A stretch of DNA of 64,000 bases, from NCBI GenBank assembly GCA_021442155.1, contig JAKCPB010001447.1, forward strand, positions 91,180 through 155,179, read 5' to 3'. Of the stretch, positions 31,700-43,428 are shown in pieces (the stretch's first letter is position 1; the number at the start of each line of letters is the position of its first letter). The DNA is from Cymbidium sinense (Eukaryota; Streptophyta; Magnoliopsida; Asparagales; Orchidaceae). Made by a program: the position numbers and the translations under genes. The notes below the pieces were generated by a model, which worked only from the letters and a program-made list of their open reading frames with translations, did no database searches and was not told the DNA's origin.

Positions 31700-34600
31700 T
31701 TAGGGTTTAGGTTTAGGTTTAGGATTATTAGCTTTGAAGGTTTAGGTTTATTTTTTGAGTTATTTAGTTACTTTAGGTTTAGGTTTACAGTTTGGGGTTT
31801 AGAGTTTAGGGTTTAAGGTTAGGGTTTAGAGTTTAGGGTTTAGAGTTTAGGGTTTAGGGTTTTAGGATTTATTCTCTTAGGGTTTAGGGTTTTGTGTTTA
31901 GGGGGTTGAGTTTTTTAGGGTGTAGGGTTTTGGGTTTAGGGTTTAGTTTAGGGCTTAGGGTTTATGCTTTAGGGTTTTGGGTTTAAATTTAAAGTTTAAG
32001 GTTTTCTTATTTAAATTAAATAGGTTTAGGTTTATTTATTTTAGTTTACTTTATTTTTCTTAGGTTTGTTTTTTATTTTATTTAGTTTAGTTTATTTAAT
32101 TTAGTTTAGCTTTTCATTTTAATTTATTTTTTAGGTTTACATTTAGGTTTAGGTTTATTTTTAGTTGAGTTTATTTTGATTTTATTTTTTGTTTAGGTTT
32201 AGGTTTAAGTTTAGGTTCGTTTATTTTATTTTGTTTATTTTATTCTTATTTTAGGTTTGGGTTTTTTTCATTTAGGGTTTAGGTTTTATTTTTTATTTCT
32301 TTTAGTTTTATTTTTAGGTTTATTTTTTAGGTTTAGGTTTTTATTTAGTTTTATTTTATTTTATTTTATTTTAGGTTTATTTATTATAATTTTAAGTTTA
32401 GTTTTTATTTTAATTAGGTTTTTTATTATTAAGTTTATTTTATTTTTTAATTTAGTTTAGGTTTTATTGATTTTATTATAATTGTTTTGTTTTACATTTT
32501 TGGTTTAGGTTTTACTTTAGATTTTATTTATTTAGTTTTATTTTTAGGTTTAGGTTGTTTTATTGATTTCATTTTAGGTTTTATTTAGTTTAGGTTTAGG
32601 TTTTATGTTTTAGGGCTTATGGTTTAGGGTTTAGTTTTAGGGTTTAGGGTTTAGGGTTTTTGTATAGGTTTTAAGGTTTAGTTTAGGATTCTGATTTAGA
32701 GTTTAAGGTTAAAGGTTTAGTGTTTAGGCTTTAGGTTTAGGGTTTTAGGGTTTATAGTTTAGTTTAGGGTTTAGGTTGTAAGGTTTAGAGTAGTTTAATG
32801 ATTAGAGTTTTGGAGTTTAGGTTTAGGGTTTAGGGTTTAAGTTTTAAGTTTAGGATTTAGGATTTAGAACTAGTTTAAGTTTAGGGTTTAAAGTTTATGG
32901 TTTAGATTTAGGGTTTAGGTTTAGATTTAAGGTTTAGCTTAGGGTTTAGGTTAAGTTTAAAGTTTAGTTTAGGTTTAGGTTTAGGGTTTATAGGGAGTTT
33001 AAGTTGTAATGTTTAAACTTGGTTTAAACTTTAAGGTTTAGGTTTTAGGTTTAGGTTTAGGTTTAGGTTTAGGAGTTTAGGTGTAGTGTTTAAATATAGG
33101 TTTTAAGGTTTTGGGTTTAGGGTTAGAGTTTAGAGTTTAGGGTTAAAGGTTTAGTGTTTAAGTTTTAAGGTTTAGTGTTTTTAGGGTTTATAGTTTAGGT
33201 TTAAGGTTTAAAGGTTAGTTTAAGTTAGTTTAATTAGAGTTTAGTTTAGGCTTTAGGGTTTAAGGTTTTTAGAGTTTAGGGTTTAGGATTTAGGGCTAGT
33301 TTAGAGTTTAGGGTTTAAAGTTTTATGGTTTAGATTTTAGGGTTTAGGGTTTAGAGTTTAAGGTTTAGGGTTTAGGGTTTGGGTTAGGGTTTAAGGTTTA
33401 GGGTTTAGGGTTTAGGGTTAGTTTAGAGTTTATGGTTTATGTTTTAGGGTTTAAGGTTTTATAGGGTTTAAAGTTTAAAGTTGTGTGTTTAGGGTTGTAT
33501 GTTTAGGCTTTAGGGTTTAGGTTTTTTTTAAAAAAAAAATTTAGTAAACCAGTAGGTTATCTTTTATTTAGTTTATTTTTTTATTATTTTATTTTATTTT
33601 ATTTTAAATTTCTATTTAGGTTCATTTTTTATTTTTATTTACTTTAGTTTATTTATTTTAGGTTAATGTATTTTAGTTTATCTTTTAGGTTTAGGTTTAA
33701 GTTTATGTTTATTTTTTATTTAGTTTTTTTTTGTTAAGGTTTAATTTTTTATTTTGAGGTCTTGGTTTAGGTTTATATTTTATTTTTTTATGTTTGTATT
33801 CTAGGTATTTTTTTAGTTTAGGTTTATGTTTATTTTTAGTTTATTTTATTTTATTTAGTTTAGGTTTAGGTTTAGGATTATGTTTTATTTATTTTAGCTT
33901 GGTTTAATTTAGTTTAGGTTTAGGTTTATTTTATTTTATTTATTTTAGGTTTAGGTTTTTTTTTTAGTTTAGGGTTTAGGTTTTATTTTTTATTTAATTT
34001 TAAGTTTTATTTTTAAGTTTACATTTTAGGTTTAAGTTTTTATTTAGTTTTTATTTTATTTTATTTTAGGTTTATTTTATATTTTATTTTATGTTTAGGT
34101 TTTATGATATTTAAGTTTTTTGAATTTTAGGTTTATTTTATTTTTTTTTAGTGTACTTTACATTTTATTTATTTTATTTTAGTTTAATTTTTATTTTTTA
34201 ATTAATATGTTTTAGGATTAGATGTTTAAGTTTAGGTTTAGGTTGGGGTTTTAGTTTAGATATTTATTTTATTTTTGTTTTTTTATTTTATTTAGGTTTA
34301 AATTTTTTATTTATTTTATTTTTAGTTTTTATTTAGTTTAGGTTTAGGTTTTTATGTTTTTAGGGTTTAGGGTTTAAGGTTTAGGGTTTTTGGTTTAGAG
34401 TTTAGGATTTAGGGTTGTAAGTTTTAGGGTTTATGGTTTAGGGTTTTTGGGTTTAGTGTTTAGGGTTTAAAGTTTAGGGTTTAGGGTTTAGGGTTTTAAG
34501 GATTAAGGTTTTGGGTTTAGAGTTCTATGTTTAGGGTTTAGGGATATATTTAGGGTTTAGGGTTTAGTGTTAGGGCCTTTTTTATTTTTTTATTTAATGT

Positions 34601-34796
34601 ATAGGGTTTAGGGTTTTTTAGGGTTTAAGGTTTAGGGTTTAGGGTTTTTTAAGGTTTAAGGTTTAGGGTTTAAGGTTTAGTTTAGTATTTCAGGTTTAGG
34701 GTTTAGGTTTAGGTTAGGGTTTTAAGGTTTTAGCGTTTAGGATTTTGGGTTTAGGGTTAAGGTTTTAGTTTAGGGTTTAGGGTTTTGCTTTTTTAT
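31700..34796 (+). repeat. TTTAGGG tracts and two T-rich blocks
   Basis: Telomere-like 31,700-31,990, T-rich 32,020-32,610 (spacer mostly deleted near 32,010), telomere-like 32,610-33,520 containing a duplicated segment of about 400 bases (32,690-33,050 and 33,110-33,430), spacer ending CCAGTAGG at about 33,537-33,556, T-rich 33,560-34,350, telomere-like 34,350-34,796. The frame at 32,257-32,460 is a repeat translation. Confidence 0.87.
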
Positions 34797-35244
34797 TAGA
34801 GAACAAATTTAGATTCAACATTTCTTTTTTCAATTTCATCAACTAAGTAACACCAAGTTTTGTAAGACATAGCGATGACATGGATAAAATATGAGCATGC
34901 TTAAAACAAATAAATACCTAGATAACTAGAATAAATCTCTACTTATAAGACCAATTCCATAGCGTCGGATTGACCGTTCTTTAGTTTCTCTAGTTCCCAT
35001 CAGAACCACATCGGCCTCTCTTTTAGCGGGATCCACCATCATATCCCCGATCTCTCCCTCTACCACCACCATAGTTGTAACCTCCGTCGCTCCTCCCACC
35101 TCCACAACCACTACTACTCCAACCACCACATACTCACCAACACCTCTAAATCCCCATAAGCACAATAACCATTGCCTCCACGTGCCTTTTCCCTAGATCT
35201 AGGGAACGATTGATGGTGATGTTCTGTAGTCAGGTTACCCATTC
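34797..35244 (-). pseudogene. GRP 3'-exon module, copy 12 (type A)
   Basis: Type A module with tail and 3' UTR but many small deletions compared with copy 14, including in the RRM end (AGATCTAGGGAACGATTG on the plus strand). The tail has a TAG at the Trp position. First repeat after the junction is TTAGAG, as in the other type A copies of the array. The frame at 34,926-35,165 is not the GRP frame. Confidence 0.78.
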
Positions 35245-37375
35245 TTAGAGTTTAGTTTTAGGTTTAATTTTATTAGGTATTATTATTTTGGTTTATTTTT
35301 TAATTTATTTAGTTACTTTAAGTTTAGTTTTAGGGTTTGGTATTTATGGTTTAAGGTTTAGGGTTTTAGGGTTTATGTTTTTTGGGTTTAGGGTTTAGGG
35401 TTTTGGTTTAGGGTTTAGGGATTAGGGTTTTTTAGGGTTTAGGGTTAACAGTTTTGTGTTTAGGGTTGTAGGTTTAGGGTTTAGGGTTTAGGGTTTAGGA
35501 TTTTGGATTTATGGTTTAAACTTTAGGGTTAGCATAGCGTTAGATTTAAGTTAGGAGTTTATACTTTAAGGTTTAAACTTTAAGTTTAGGAGTTTTAGAG
35601 TTTATAGTTTAGGGTTTATAGTTAGGTTTTAGGTTTAAAGTTTTATAGTTTCTGATTTAAGTTATTTAAGTTTAAGATTAGGGTTTTAGGGTTTATCTTG
35701 GGTTTAGTTTAAGGTTAGGGTTAGACTTGGGTAAGGTTTGGAGTTTAGGGTTTAGGGAGTTTAGGATTTAGGGTTATAGGTTTAGGATTAGTTTTAAGGT
35801 TTAGGGTGTAGGGTTTAGGGTTTAGGGTTTAGCATTTAGGGTTCAGAGTTTAATGTTTAGGTTTAGGGTTTATGCTTTAAGGTTTAGGCTTTAAGGTTTA
35901 GGGTTTTTGGGGTTTATGGTTTAGGGTTTATGGTTAGGTTTTAGGGTTTAAGGTTTTTATGGTTTACAGTTTAAGGTTAGTTTAGAGTTTAAGGATTAGG
36001 GTTTTAGGGTTTATGCTAGGTTTAAGGTTTAAGGTTAGGGTTAGGGCTTAGGGTTTAGGGTTTAGGGTTTAGGGTTTGGGGTTTAGGGTTTAGGATTTAG
36101 GGTTATAGGTTTAGGATTAGTTTTAGGGTTTAGGGTGTAGGGTTTAGGGTTTAGGGTTTAGCATTTAGGGTTCAGAGTTTAATGTTTAGAGTTTTTTTAA
36201 AAAAAGTAAACCAAATGGGTTTATGTTTATTTAGTTTATTTTTTTATTTATTTTATTTTATTTTATTTTACTTTATTTAGGTTTATTTTTTTTTATTTAG
36301 TATATATATATATATATATATATTTTAAGTTTATTTATTTTAATTTAGGTTTTAATTTTAGTTTATTTTTTTTGGGTTTGGTTTAGGTTTATGTTTATTT
36401 TTTAGTTTAGTTTTATTTTTATTTTATTTTTTAAGTTTATGTTATATTTTTTATTTTTAGGTTTAGGTTTAGTTTTTTATTTTATTTTTATTTTAAGGTT
36501 TAGGTTTTTTTATTTATGTATATTTTGAGGGTTTTAGTTTCGTTTAGGTTTATTTTAGTTTATTTTATTTTATTTAGTTTAGTGTTTAGGTTTAGGTTAT
36601 TTTTTTTAGGTTTAGGTTTTATTTATTTTGTTTAGTTTATTTTAGCTTAGGTTTAGGTTTATTTTATTTTGTTTATTTTAGTTTTATTTTAGGTTTATGT
36701 TTTTTTTTCATTTAGGGTTTAGGTTTTATTTTTTATTTCTTTTAAGGTTTTATTTTAGGTTTATTTTTTTAGTTTAGGTTTTTATTTAGTTTTTATTTTA
36801 TTTTATTTTAGGTTTATTTATTTTTATTTTAAGTTTAGTTATTATTTTATTTAGGTTTTTTATTCATATGTTTATTTTATTTTTTTAGTTTAGTTTTGGT
36901 TTCTATTTTTTTATTTTAGGTTTTTTTATTTTTTTATTTTATTTTATTTTTAGATTTAGGTTTAAGGTAGGTTTAGGTTTAATTTTTAGTTTATGTTTTT
37001 TTAAGTTTATTTTATTATTTTAATTTAGTTTAGGTTTTATTTATTTATTTTATTTTTATGTTTTATTTAGTTTAGGTTTAGGTTTTAGCTTTTAGGATTC
37101 TGATTTAGGGTTTAGGGTTTAAGGTTAGTTTAGGGTTTTGGGTTTAGGGTTTGTGGTTTTGTGTTTTGTGTTTTGGGTATAGGGCTTAGGTTTTAGGGTT
37201 TAGGTTTTAGGGTTGAGAGTTTAGGGTTTAAGGTTTTAGTGCTTAGGGTTTAGTGTTTAGAGTTTAGGGTTTTTGGTTTAGGGTTTTCAGGGTTTGGGTT
37301 TAGGGTTTAGGGTTTAGGTTTTCGATTTTGGATTCAGGTTTTAGTTTTTGGGTTTAGGGTTTTTGGTTTTTTTTA
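35245..37375 (+). repeat. TTTAGGG tracts, T-rich block with (TA)n, 330-base duplication
   Basis: Telomere-like 35,245-36,190 with a tandem duplication: about 35,525-35,863 and 35,864-36,190 share the word order, including CATTTAGGGTTCAGAGTTTA at the end of each. Then a decayed spacer (AAAGTAAACCAAATGG), T-rich 36,215-37,095, telomere-like 37,100-37,375. No gene is visible. Confidence 0.87.
36301..36324 (+). repeat. (TA)n microsatellite, unit 2
   Basis: About twelve TA dinucleotides, 5,942 bases after the previous one and in the same flanks. Confidence 0.92.
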
Positions 37376-37685
37376 ATAAAGAACAAATTAAGATTCAACA
37401 TTTCCTCTTTTTGATTTCATCAACCAAGTAACACAAGTTTAACAAGACATAAGTGATGACATAGATTAAAATGAGCGCATATCCACCAGCACCTCCAGAT
37501 CCCCCACCACTGCTCCTCCTGTGTCCATAATGACCACTGCTCTGACCACCACCTCCATGTCCGCCAGCACCTTTAAATCCCCCACCACCACTGTGATAAC
37601 CACCGCCTTCGCCTTCCCCTCCACCGCTACATCTTGAATGAGCCTGGTAGATTAGGATGTTCCTACCGTCAAGGTTCTGCCCATT
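37376..37685 (-). pseudogene. GRP 3'-exon module, copy 13 (type B, uninterrupted frame)
   Basis: The only module whose GRP frame I can follow without a stop from the junction to the far end. It reads NGQNLDGRNILIYQAHSRC, then SGGGEGEGGGYHSGGGG, FKGAGGHGGGGQSSGHYGH, SSGGGGSGGAGGYA, and then, past the type B deletion, continues into former 3' UTR (LILIYVITYVLLNLCYLVD...KKRKC) before a stop. That is about 100 codons. There is no Met start; upstream the frame enters telomere-like repeat (Asn-Leu-Asn-Leu codons). Without RNP motifs it is not a working GRP. The long frame may be chance in Gly-rich DNA. Confidence 0.8.
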
Positions 37686-40600
37686 GTTAGGGTTTAGGTT
37701 TAGGTTTAGGATTATTAGCTTTGAAGGTTTAGGTTTATTTTTTGAGTTATTTAGTTACTTTAGGTTTAGGTTTACAGTTTGGGGTTTAGAGTTTAGGGTT
37801 TAAGGTTAGGGTTTAGAGTTTAGGGTTTAGAGTTTAGGGTTTAGGGTTTTAGGATTTATTCTCTTAGGGTTTAGGGTTTTGTGTTTAGGGGGTTGGGTTT
37901 TTTAGGGTGTAGGGTTTAGGGTTTAGGGTTTAATTTAGGGCTTAGGGTTTTATGCTTTAGGGTTTTGGGTTTAAATTTAAAGTTTAAGGTTTTCTTATTT
38001 AAATTTAAGGTTGGTTTAGGTTTATTTATTTTAGTTTACTTTATTTTCTTAGGTTTGTTTTTATTTTATTTAGTTTAGTTTATTTAATTTAGTTTAGCTT
38101 TTCATTTTAATTTATTTTTTAGGTTTACATTTAGGTTTAGGTTTATTTTTAGTTGAGTTTTATTTTGATTTTATTTTTTGTTTAGGTTTAGGTTTAAGTT
38201 TAGGTTTACGTTTATTTTATTTTGTTTATTTTATTCTTATTTTAGGTTTCGGTTTTTTTCATTTAGGGTTTAGGTTTTATTTTTATTTCTTTTAGTTTAT
38301 TTTAGGTTTATTTTTTTAGGTTTAGGTTTTTATTTAGTTTTTATTTTATTTTATTTTATTTTAGGTTTATTTATTATAATTTTAAGTTTAGTTTTTATTT
38401 TAATTAGGTTTTTTATTATTAAGTTTATTTTATTTTTTAATTTAGTTTAGGTTTTTATTGATTTTATTATAATTGTTTTTGTTTTTACATTTTGGTTTAG
38501 GTTTTACTTTAGATTTTTATTTATTTAGTTTTATTTTTTAGGTTTAGGTTGTTTTATTGATTTCATTTTTAGGTTTTATTTAGTTTAGGTTTAGGTTTTT
38601 ATGTTTTTAGGGCTTATGGTTTAGGGTTTAGTTTTTAGGGTTTAGGGTTTAGGGTTTAGTGTTTTAGGGTATAGGGTTTTAAGGTTTCGAGTTTAGGGTT
38701 ACAGTTTAGAGTTTAAGGTTAAAGGTTTAGTGTTTAGGCTTTAGGGTTTAGGGTTTTAGGGTTTATGGTTTAGGGTTTAGGGTTTAGGTTGTAATGGTTT
38801 TAAGTTAGTTTAATAATTAAGGTTTAGGGTTTAGTTTAAGTTTAAGGTTTTAGAGTTTAGATTTAATTTAAATTTAGAGTTTAGGGTTTAAGTTTATAGT
38901 TTAAATTTTAGGTTTAAGGTTTAAGTTTAAGTTTAGGCTTAGGGTTTAGGTTAGGGATTTAAGGTTTAGGGTTTAGGTTTAAGTTTAAGTTTATAGGGTT
39001 TAAAGTTTAGGTTGTGTGTTTAAACTTATGGAGTTTAAACTTTAAGTTTAGGGTTTTAAGGTTTAGGGTTTAGGAGTTTAGGTTTAAGTTTAGGGAGTAT
39101 TTTAGGTATAATTAAGTTTAGTTTAGGTTAAGTTTAGAGTTTAGGGTTAAAGGTTTAGTGTTTAAGTTTTAAGGTTTAGTGTTTTTAGGGTTTATAGTTT
39201 AGGGTTTAGGGTTTAGGGTTAGCCAAGGGTTTAGAGTTAGTTTAACAATTAGGGTTTAGGGTTTAGACTTTAGGGTTTAAGGTTTTTAGAGTTTAGGGTT
39301 TAGGGTTTATGGTTAGTTTAGAGTTTAGGGTTTAAAGTTTTATGGTTTAGATTTTAGGCTTTAGGGTTTAGGGTTTAGGCTTTAAGGTTTAGGGTTTAGG
39401 GTTTGGGCTAGGGTTTAAGGTTTAGGGTTTAGGGTTTAGGGTTAGTTTAGAGTTTATGGTTTATGTTTTAGGGTTTAAGGTTTTATAGGGTTTAAAGTTT
39501 AAAGTTGTGTGTTTAGGGTTGTATGTTTAGGCTTTAGGGTTTAGGTTTTTTTAAAAAAAAATTTTAGAGTTATCTTTTAGTTTATTTTTTATTATTTTAT
39601 TTTATTTTATTATAAATTTTATTTAGGATCATTTTTATTTTTATTTAGTTTAGTTTATTTATTTTAGGTTAATTTATTTTAGTTTATTTTTTAGGTTTAG
39701 GTTTAAGTTTATGTTTATTTTTTATTTAGTTTTTTTTTTTGTTAAGGTTTAATTTTTTATTTTGAGGTCTTGGTTGAGGTTTTTATTTTATTTTTTATGT
39801 TTGTATTCTAGGTATTTTTTTTAATTTATGTTTATGTTTATTTTTAGTTTATTTTATTTTATTTAGTTTAGGTTTAGGTTTAGGATTATGTTTAATTTAT
39901 TTTAGCTTGGTTTAATTTAGTTTAGGTTTAGGTTTATTTTATTTTATTTATTTTAGGTTTAGGTTTTTTTTTAGTTTAGGGTTTAGGTTTTATTTTTTAT
40001 TTAATTATAAGTTTTATTTTAAGTTTACATTTTAGGTTTAAGTTTTTATTTAGTTTTATTTTATTTTATTTTAGGTTTATTTTAATTTTATTTTATGTTT
40101 AGGTTTTATGATATTTAAGTTTTTGAATTTTAGGTTTATTTTATTTTTTAGTGTACTTTACATTTTTATTTATTTTATTTTAGTTTAATTTTTATTTTTT
40201 AATTAATATGTTTTTTAGGATTAGATTTATGTTTAAGTTTAGGTTTAGGTTGAGGTTTTAGTTTAGATATTTATTTTATTTTAGTTTTTTTATTTTATTT
40301 AAGTTTAGGTTTTTTTATTTATTTTATTTTTAGTTTTTATTTAGTTTAGGTTTAGGTTTTTATGTTTTTAGGGTTTAGGGTTTAAGGTTTAGGGTTTTTG
40401 GTTTAGAGTTTAGGATTTAGGGGTTAGTTTTAGGGTTTATGGTTTAGGGTTTTGGGTTTAGTGTTTAGGGTTTAAAGTTTAGGGTTTAGGGTTTAGGGTT
40501 TTAAGGTTTAGGTTTTGGGTTTAGAGTTCTATGTTTAGGGTTTAGGGATATATTTAGGGTTTAGGGTTTAGTGTTAGGGCCTTTTTTATTTTTTTATTTA

Positions 40601-40810
40601 ATGTATAGGGTTTAGGGTTTTTTAGGGTTTAAGGTTTAGGGTTTAGGGTTTTTTAAGGTTTAAGGTTTAGGGTTTAAGGTTTAGAGTTTAGTATTTAGGC
40701 CTTAGGGTTTAGGGTTTAAGGTTTAGGGTTAGGGTTTTAAGGTTTAGCGTTTAGGATTTTGGGTTTAGGGTTCAGGTTTTAGTTTAGGGTTTAGGGTTTT
40801 TGCTTTTTAT
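37686..40810 (+). repeat. TTTAGGG tracts and two T-rich blocks
   Basis: Telomere-like 37,686-37,985, T-rich 38,020-38,610, telomere-like 38,610-39,540 with a duplicated segment (38,690-39,050 and 39,110-39,440), T-rich 39,570-40,365, telomere-like 40,365-40,810. Spacers at about 37,990 and 39,550 are damaged. No gene is visible. Confidence 0.87.
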
Positions 40811-41286
40811 TAGTAGAGAACAAATTTAGATTCAACATTTCTTTTTTTCAATTTCATCAACTAAGTAACACACCAAGTTTTGTAAGACATAAGCGATGAC
40901 ATGGATAAAATATGAGCATGCTTAAAGCAAATAAATACCCTAGATAACTAGAATCGTCTCTACTATAAAGACCAATTCCATAAGCAGTAGATCGGATCAA
41001 CCGTTCTTTAGTTTCTCTAGTTCCCATCAGAACCACCCTGGCCTCCCTAGTAGCGGGATCCACCATCATATCCCCGATCTCTCCCTCTACCACCACCACG
41101 ATTGTAACCTCCGTCGCTCCTCGCACCTCCATAACCACTACTGCTCCAACCACCACCACTATACCCACCAACACCTCTAAATCCCCCATAAGCACTGCAA
41201 TAACCATTGCCTCCACCGTCGCCTTTTCCCCAGATCTAGGCGAACGATTGATGGTGATGTTCACGTAGTCAAGGTTACGCCCATTC
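40811..41286 (-). pseudogene. GRP 3'-exon module, copy 14 (type A, best full-length)
   Basis: Most complete type A module and a good reference for the family. The RRM end reads NGRNLDYVNITINRSPRS; the tail reads GGYNRGGGRGRDRGYDGGSRY, stop, GGQGGSDGN, stop (TAG), RN, stop. In plant GRPs the tail commonly ends SDGNWRN, so TGG for Trp has become TAG. The 3' UTR runs to about 40,811. The minus-strand frame 40,857-41,264 covers the same DNA but in the wrong frame for the Gly-rich region (Val, Met, Glu instead of Gly). First repeat after the junction is TTAGAG. Confidence 0.84.
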
Positions 41287-43116
41287 TTAGAGTTTAGTTT
41301 TAGGTTTAATTTTATTAGGTATTATTTTGGTTTATTTTTAATTTATTTAGTTACTTTAAGTTTAGTTTTAGGGTTTTGGTATGGTTTAAGGTTTAGGGTT
41401 TTAGGGTTTATGTTTTTTGGGTTTAGGGTTTAGGGTTTTGGTTTAGGGTTTAGGGATTAGGGTTTTTTAGGGTTTAGGGTTAACAGTTTTGTGTTTAGGG
41501 TTGTAGGTTTAGGGTTTAGGGTTTAGGGTTTAGGATTTTGGATTTATGGTTTAGGCTTTAGGGTTAGCATAGCGTTTAGGTTAGATTTAGGTTAGGGTTT
41601 ATACTTTAAGTTTAAACTTTAAGTTTAGGAGTTTTAGGTTTATAGTTTAGGAGGTTTATAGTTAGGTTTTAGGTTTAAGGTTTTATAGTTTCTGATTTAA
41701 GGTTAGTTTAGAGTTTAGGGTTTAGGGTTTTAGGGTTTATGCTAGGTTTAAGGTTTAAGGTTAGGGTTAGTGCTTAGGGTTTAGGGTTTAAGGTTTAGGG
41801 TTTGGGGTTTAGAGTTTAGGATTTAGGGTTATAGGTTTAGGGTTAGTTTTAGGGTTTAGGTGTAGGGTTTAGGGTTTAGGGTTTAGCATTTAGGGTTGAG
41901 TTTAATGTTTAGAGTTTTTTTTTAAAATTAAATAAGCAAAAGGTTTATGTTTATTTAGTTTATTTTATTTATTTTGTTTTATTTTATTTTTTACTTTTAT
42001 TTAGGTTTATTTTTATTTCTATTTAGTATAGTATATATATATATATATATATATTAAGTTTATTTATTTTAGTTTAGGTTTTTAATTTTAGTTTATTTTT
42101 TTTGGGTTTGGTTTAGGTTTATGTTTATTTTTTAGTTTAGTTTTATTTTTATTTTATTTTTTAAGTTTATGTTATATTTTTTATTTTTAGGTTTAGGTTT
42201 AGTTTTTTATTTTATTTTTATTTTAAGGTTTTAGGTTTTTATTTTATGTATATTTTGAGGGTTTTTTAGTTTACGTTTAGGTTTATTTTTAGTTTATTTT
42301 ATTTTATTTAGTTTAGTGTTTAGGTTTAGGTTATTTTTTTTAGGTTTAGGTTTTATTTATTTTTGTTTAGTTTATTTTAGCTTAGGTTTAGGTTTATTTT
42401 ATTTTGTTTATTTTAGTTTTATTTTAGGTTTATGTTTTTTTTCATTTAGGGTTTAGGTTTTATTTTTTTATTTCTTTTGAGGTTTTATTTTTAGGTTTAT
42501 TTTTTAGTTTAGGTTTTTATTTAGTTTTTATTTTATTTTATTTTAGGTTTATTTATTTTTATTTTAAGTTTAGTTTTTATTTTATTTAGGTTTTTATTCA
42601 TATGTTTATTTTATTTTTTGTTTAGTTTAGGTTTTTATTTTTTTATTTTATATTTCTTTATTTTTTGATTTTATTTTATTTTTAGGTTTAGGTTTAAGGT
42701 AGGTTTAGGTTTAATTTTTAGTTTATGTTTTTTTAAGTTTATTTTATTATTTTAATTTAGTTTAGGTTTTATTTATTTATTTTATTTTTATGTTTTATTT
42801 AGTTTAGGTTTAGGTTTTTAGCTTTTTAGGATTTACAGTTTAGGGTTTAGGGTTTAAGGTTAGTTTAGGGTTTTGGGTTTAGGGTTTGTGGTTTTGGGTT
42901 TTGTGTTTTGGGTTTAGGGCTTAGGGTTTAGGTTTTAGGGTTTAGGTTTTAGGGTTGAGAGTTTAAGGTTTAAGGTTTTAGTGTTTAGGGTTTAGGGTTT
43001 GGAGTTTAGGGTTTTTGGTTTAGGGTATTCAGGGTTTGGGTTTAGGGTTTAGGGTTTAGGTTTTCGATTTTGGATTCAGGTTTTAGTTTTTGGGTTTAGG
43101 GTTTTTGGTTTTTTTT
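41287..43116 (+). repeat. TTTAGGG tracts, T-rich block with (TA)n
   Basis: Telomere-like 41,287-41,915 with a single copy of the segment that is duplicated in the units at 29.6, 35.5 and 47.1 kb. A decayed spacer lies near 41,925-41,945, T-rich 41,945-42,820, telomere-like 42,830-43,116. No gene is visible. Confidence 0.87.
42032..42055 (+). repeat. (TA)n microsatellite, unit 3
   Basis: About eleven or twelve TA dinucleotides, 5,731 bases after the previous one, same flanks. Confidence 0.92.
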
Positions 43117-43428
43117 AATAAAGAACAAATTAAGATTCAACATTTCCTCTTTTTGATTTCATCAACCAAGTAACACACCAAGTTTAACAAGACATAAGTG
43201 ATGACATAGATTAAAAATGAGCACGCATATCCACCAACACCTCTAGATCCTCCACCACTGCTCCTCTCGTGTCCATAATGACCACTAATCTGACCACCAC
43301 CTCCATGTCCGCAAGCACCTTTAAATCCCCCACCACCACTGTGATAACCACCGCCTTCGCCTTCCCCTCCACCGCTACATCTTGAATGAGCCTGGTAGAT
43401 TAGGATGTTCCTAATCAGGTTCCCATTG
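43117..43428 (-). pseudogene. GRP 3'-exon module, copy 15 (type B)
   Basis: Very close to copy 13 through the Gly-rich part (GGGYHSGGGGFKGACGHGGGG) and carrying the same deletion. The RRM end is broken by loss of several bases (CTAATCAGGTTCCC for CTACCGTCAAGGTTCTGCCC). Junction variant CCCATTG/TTAGGG. Confidence 0.8.
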
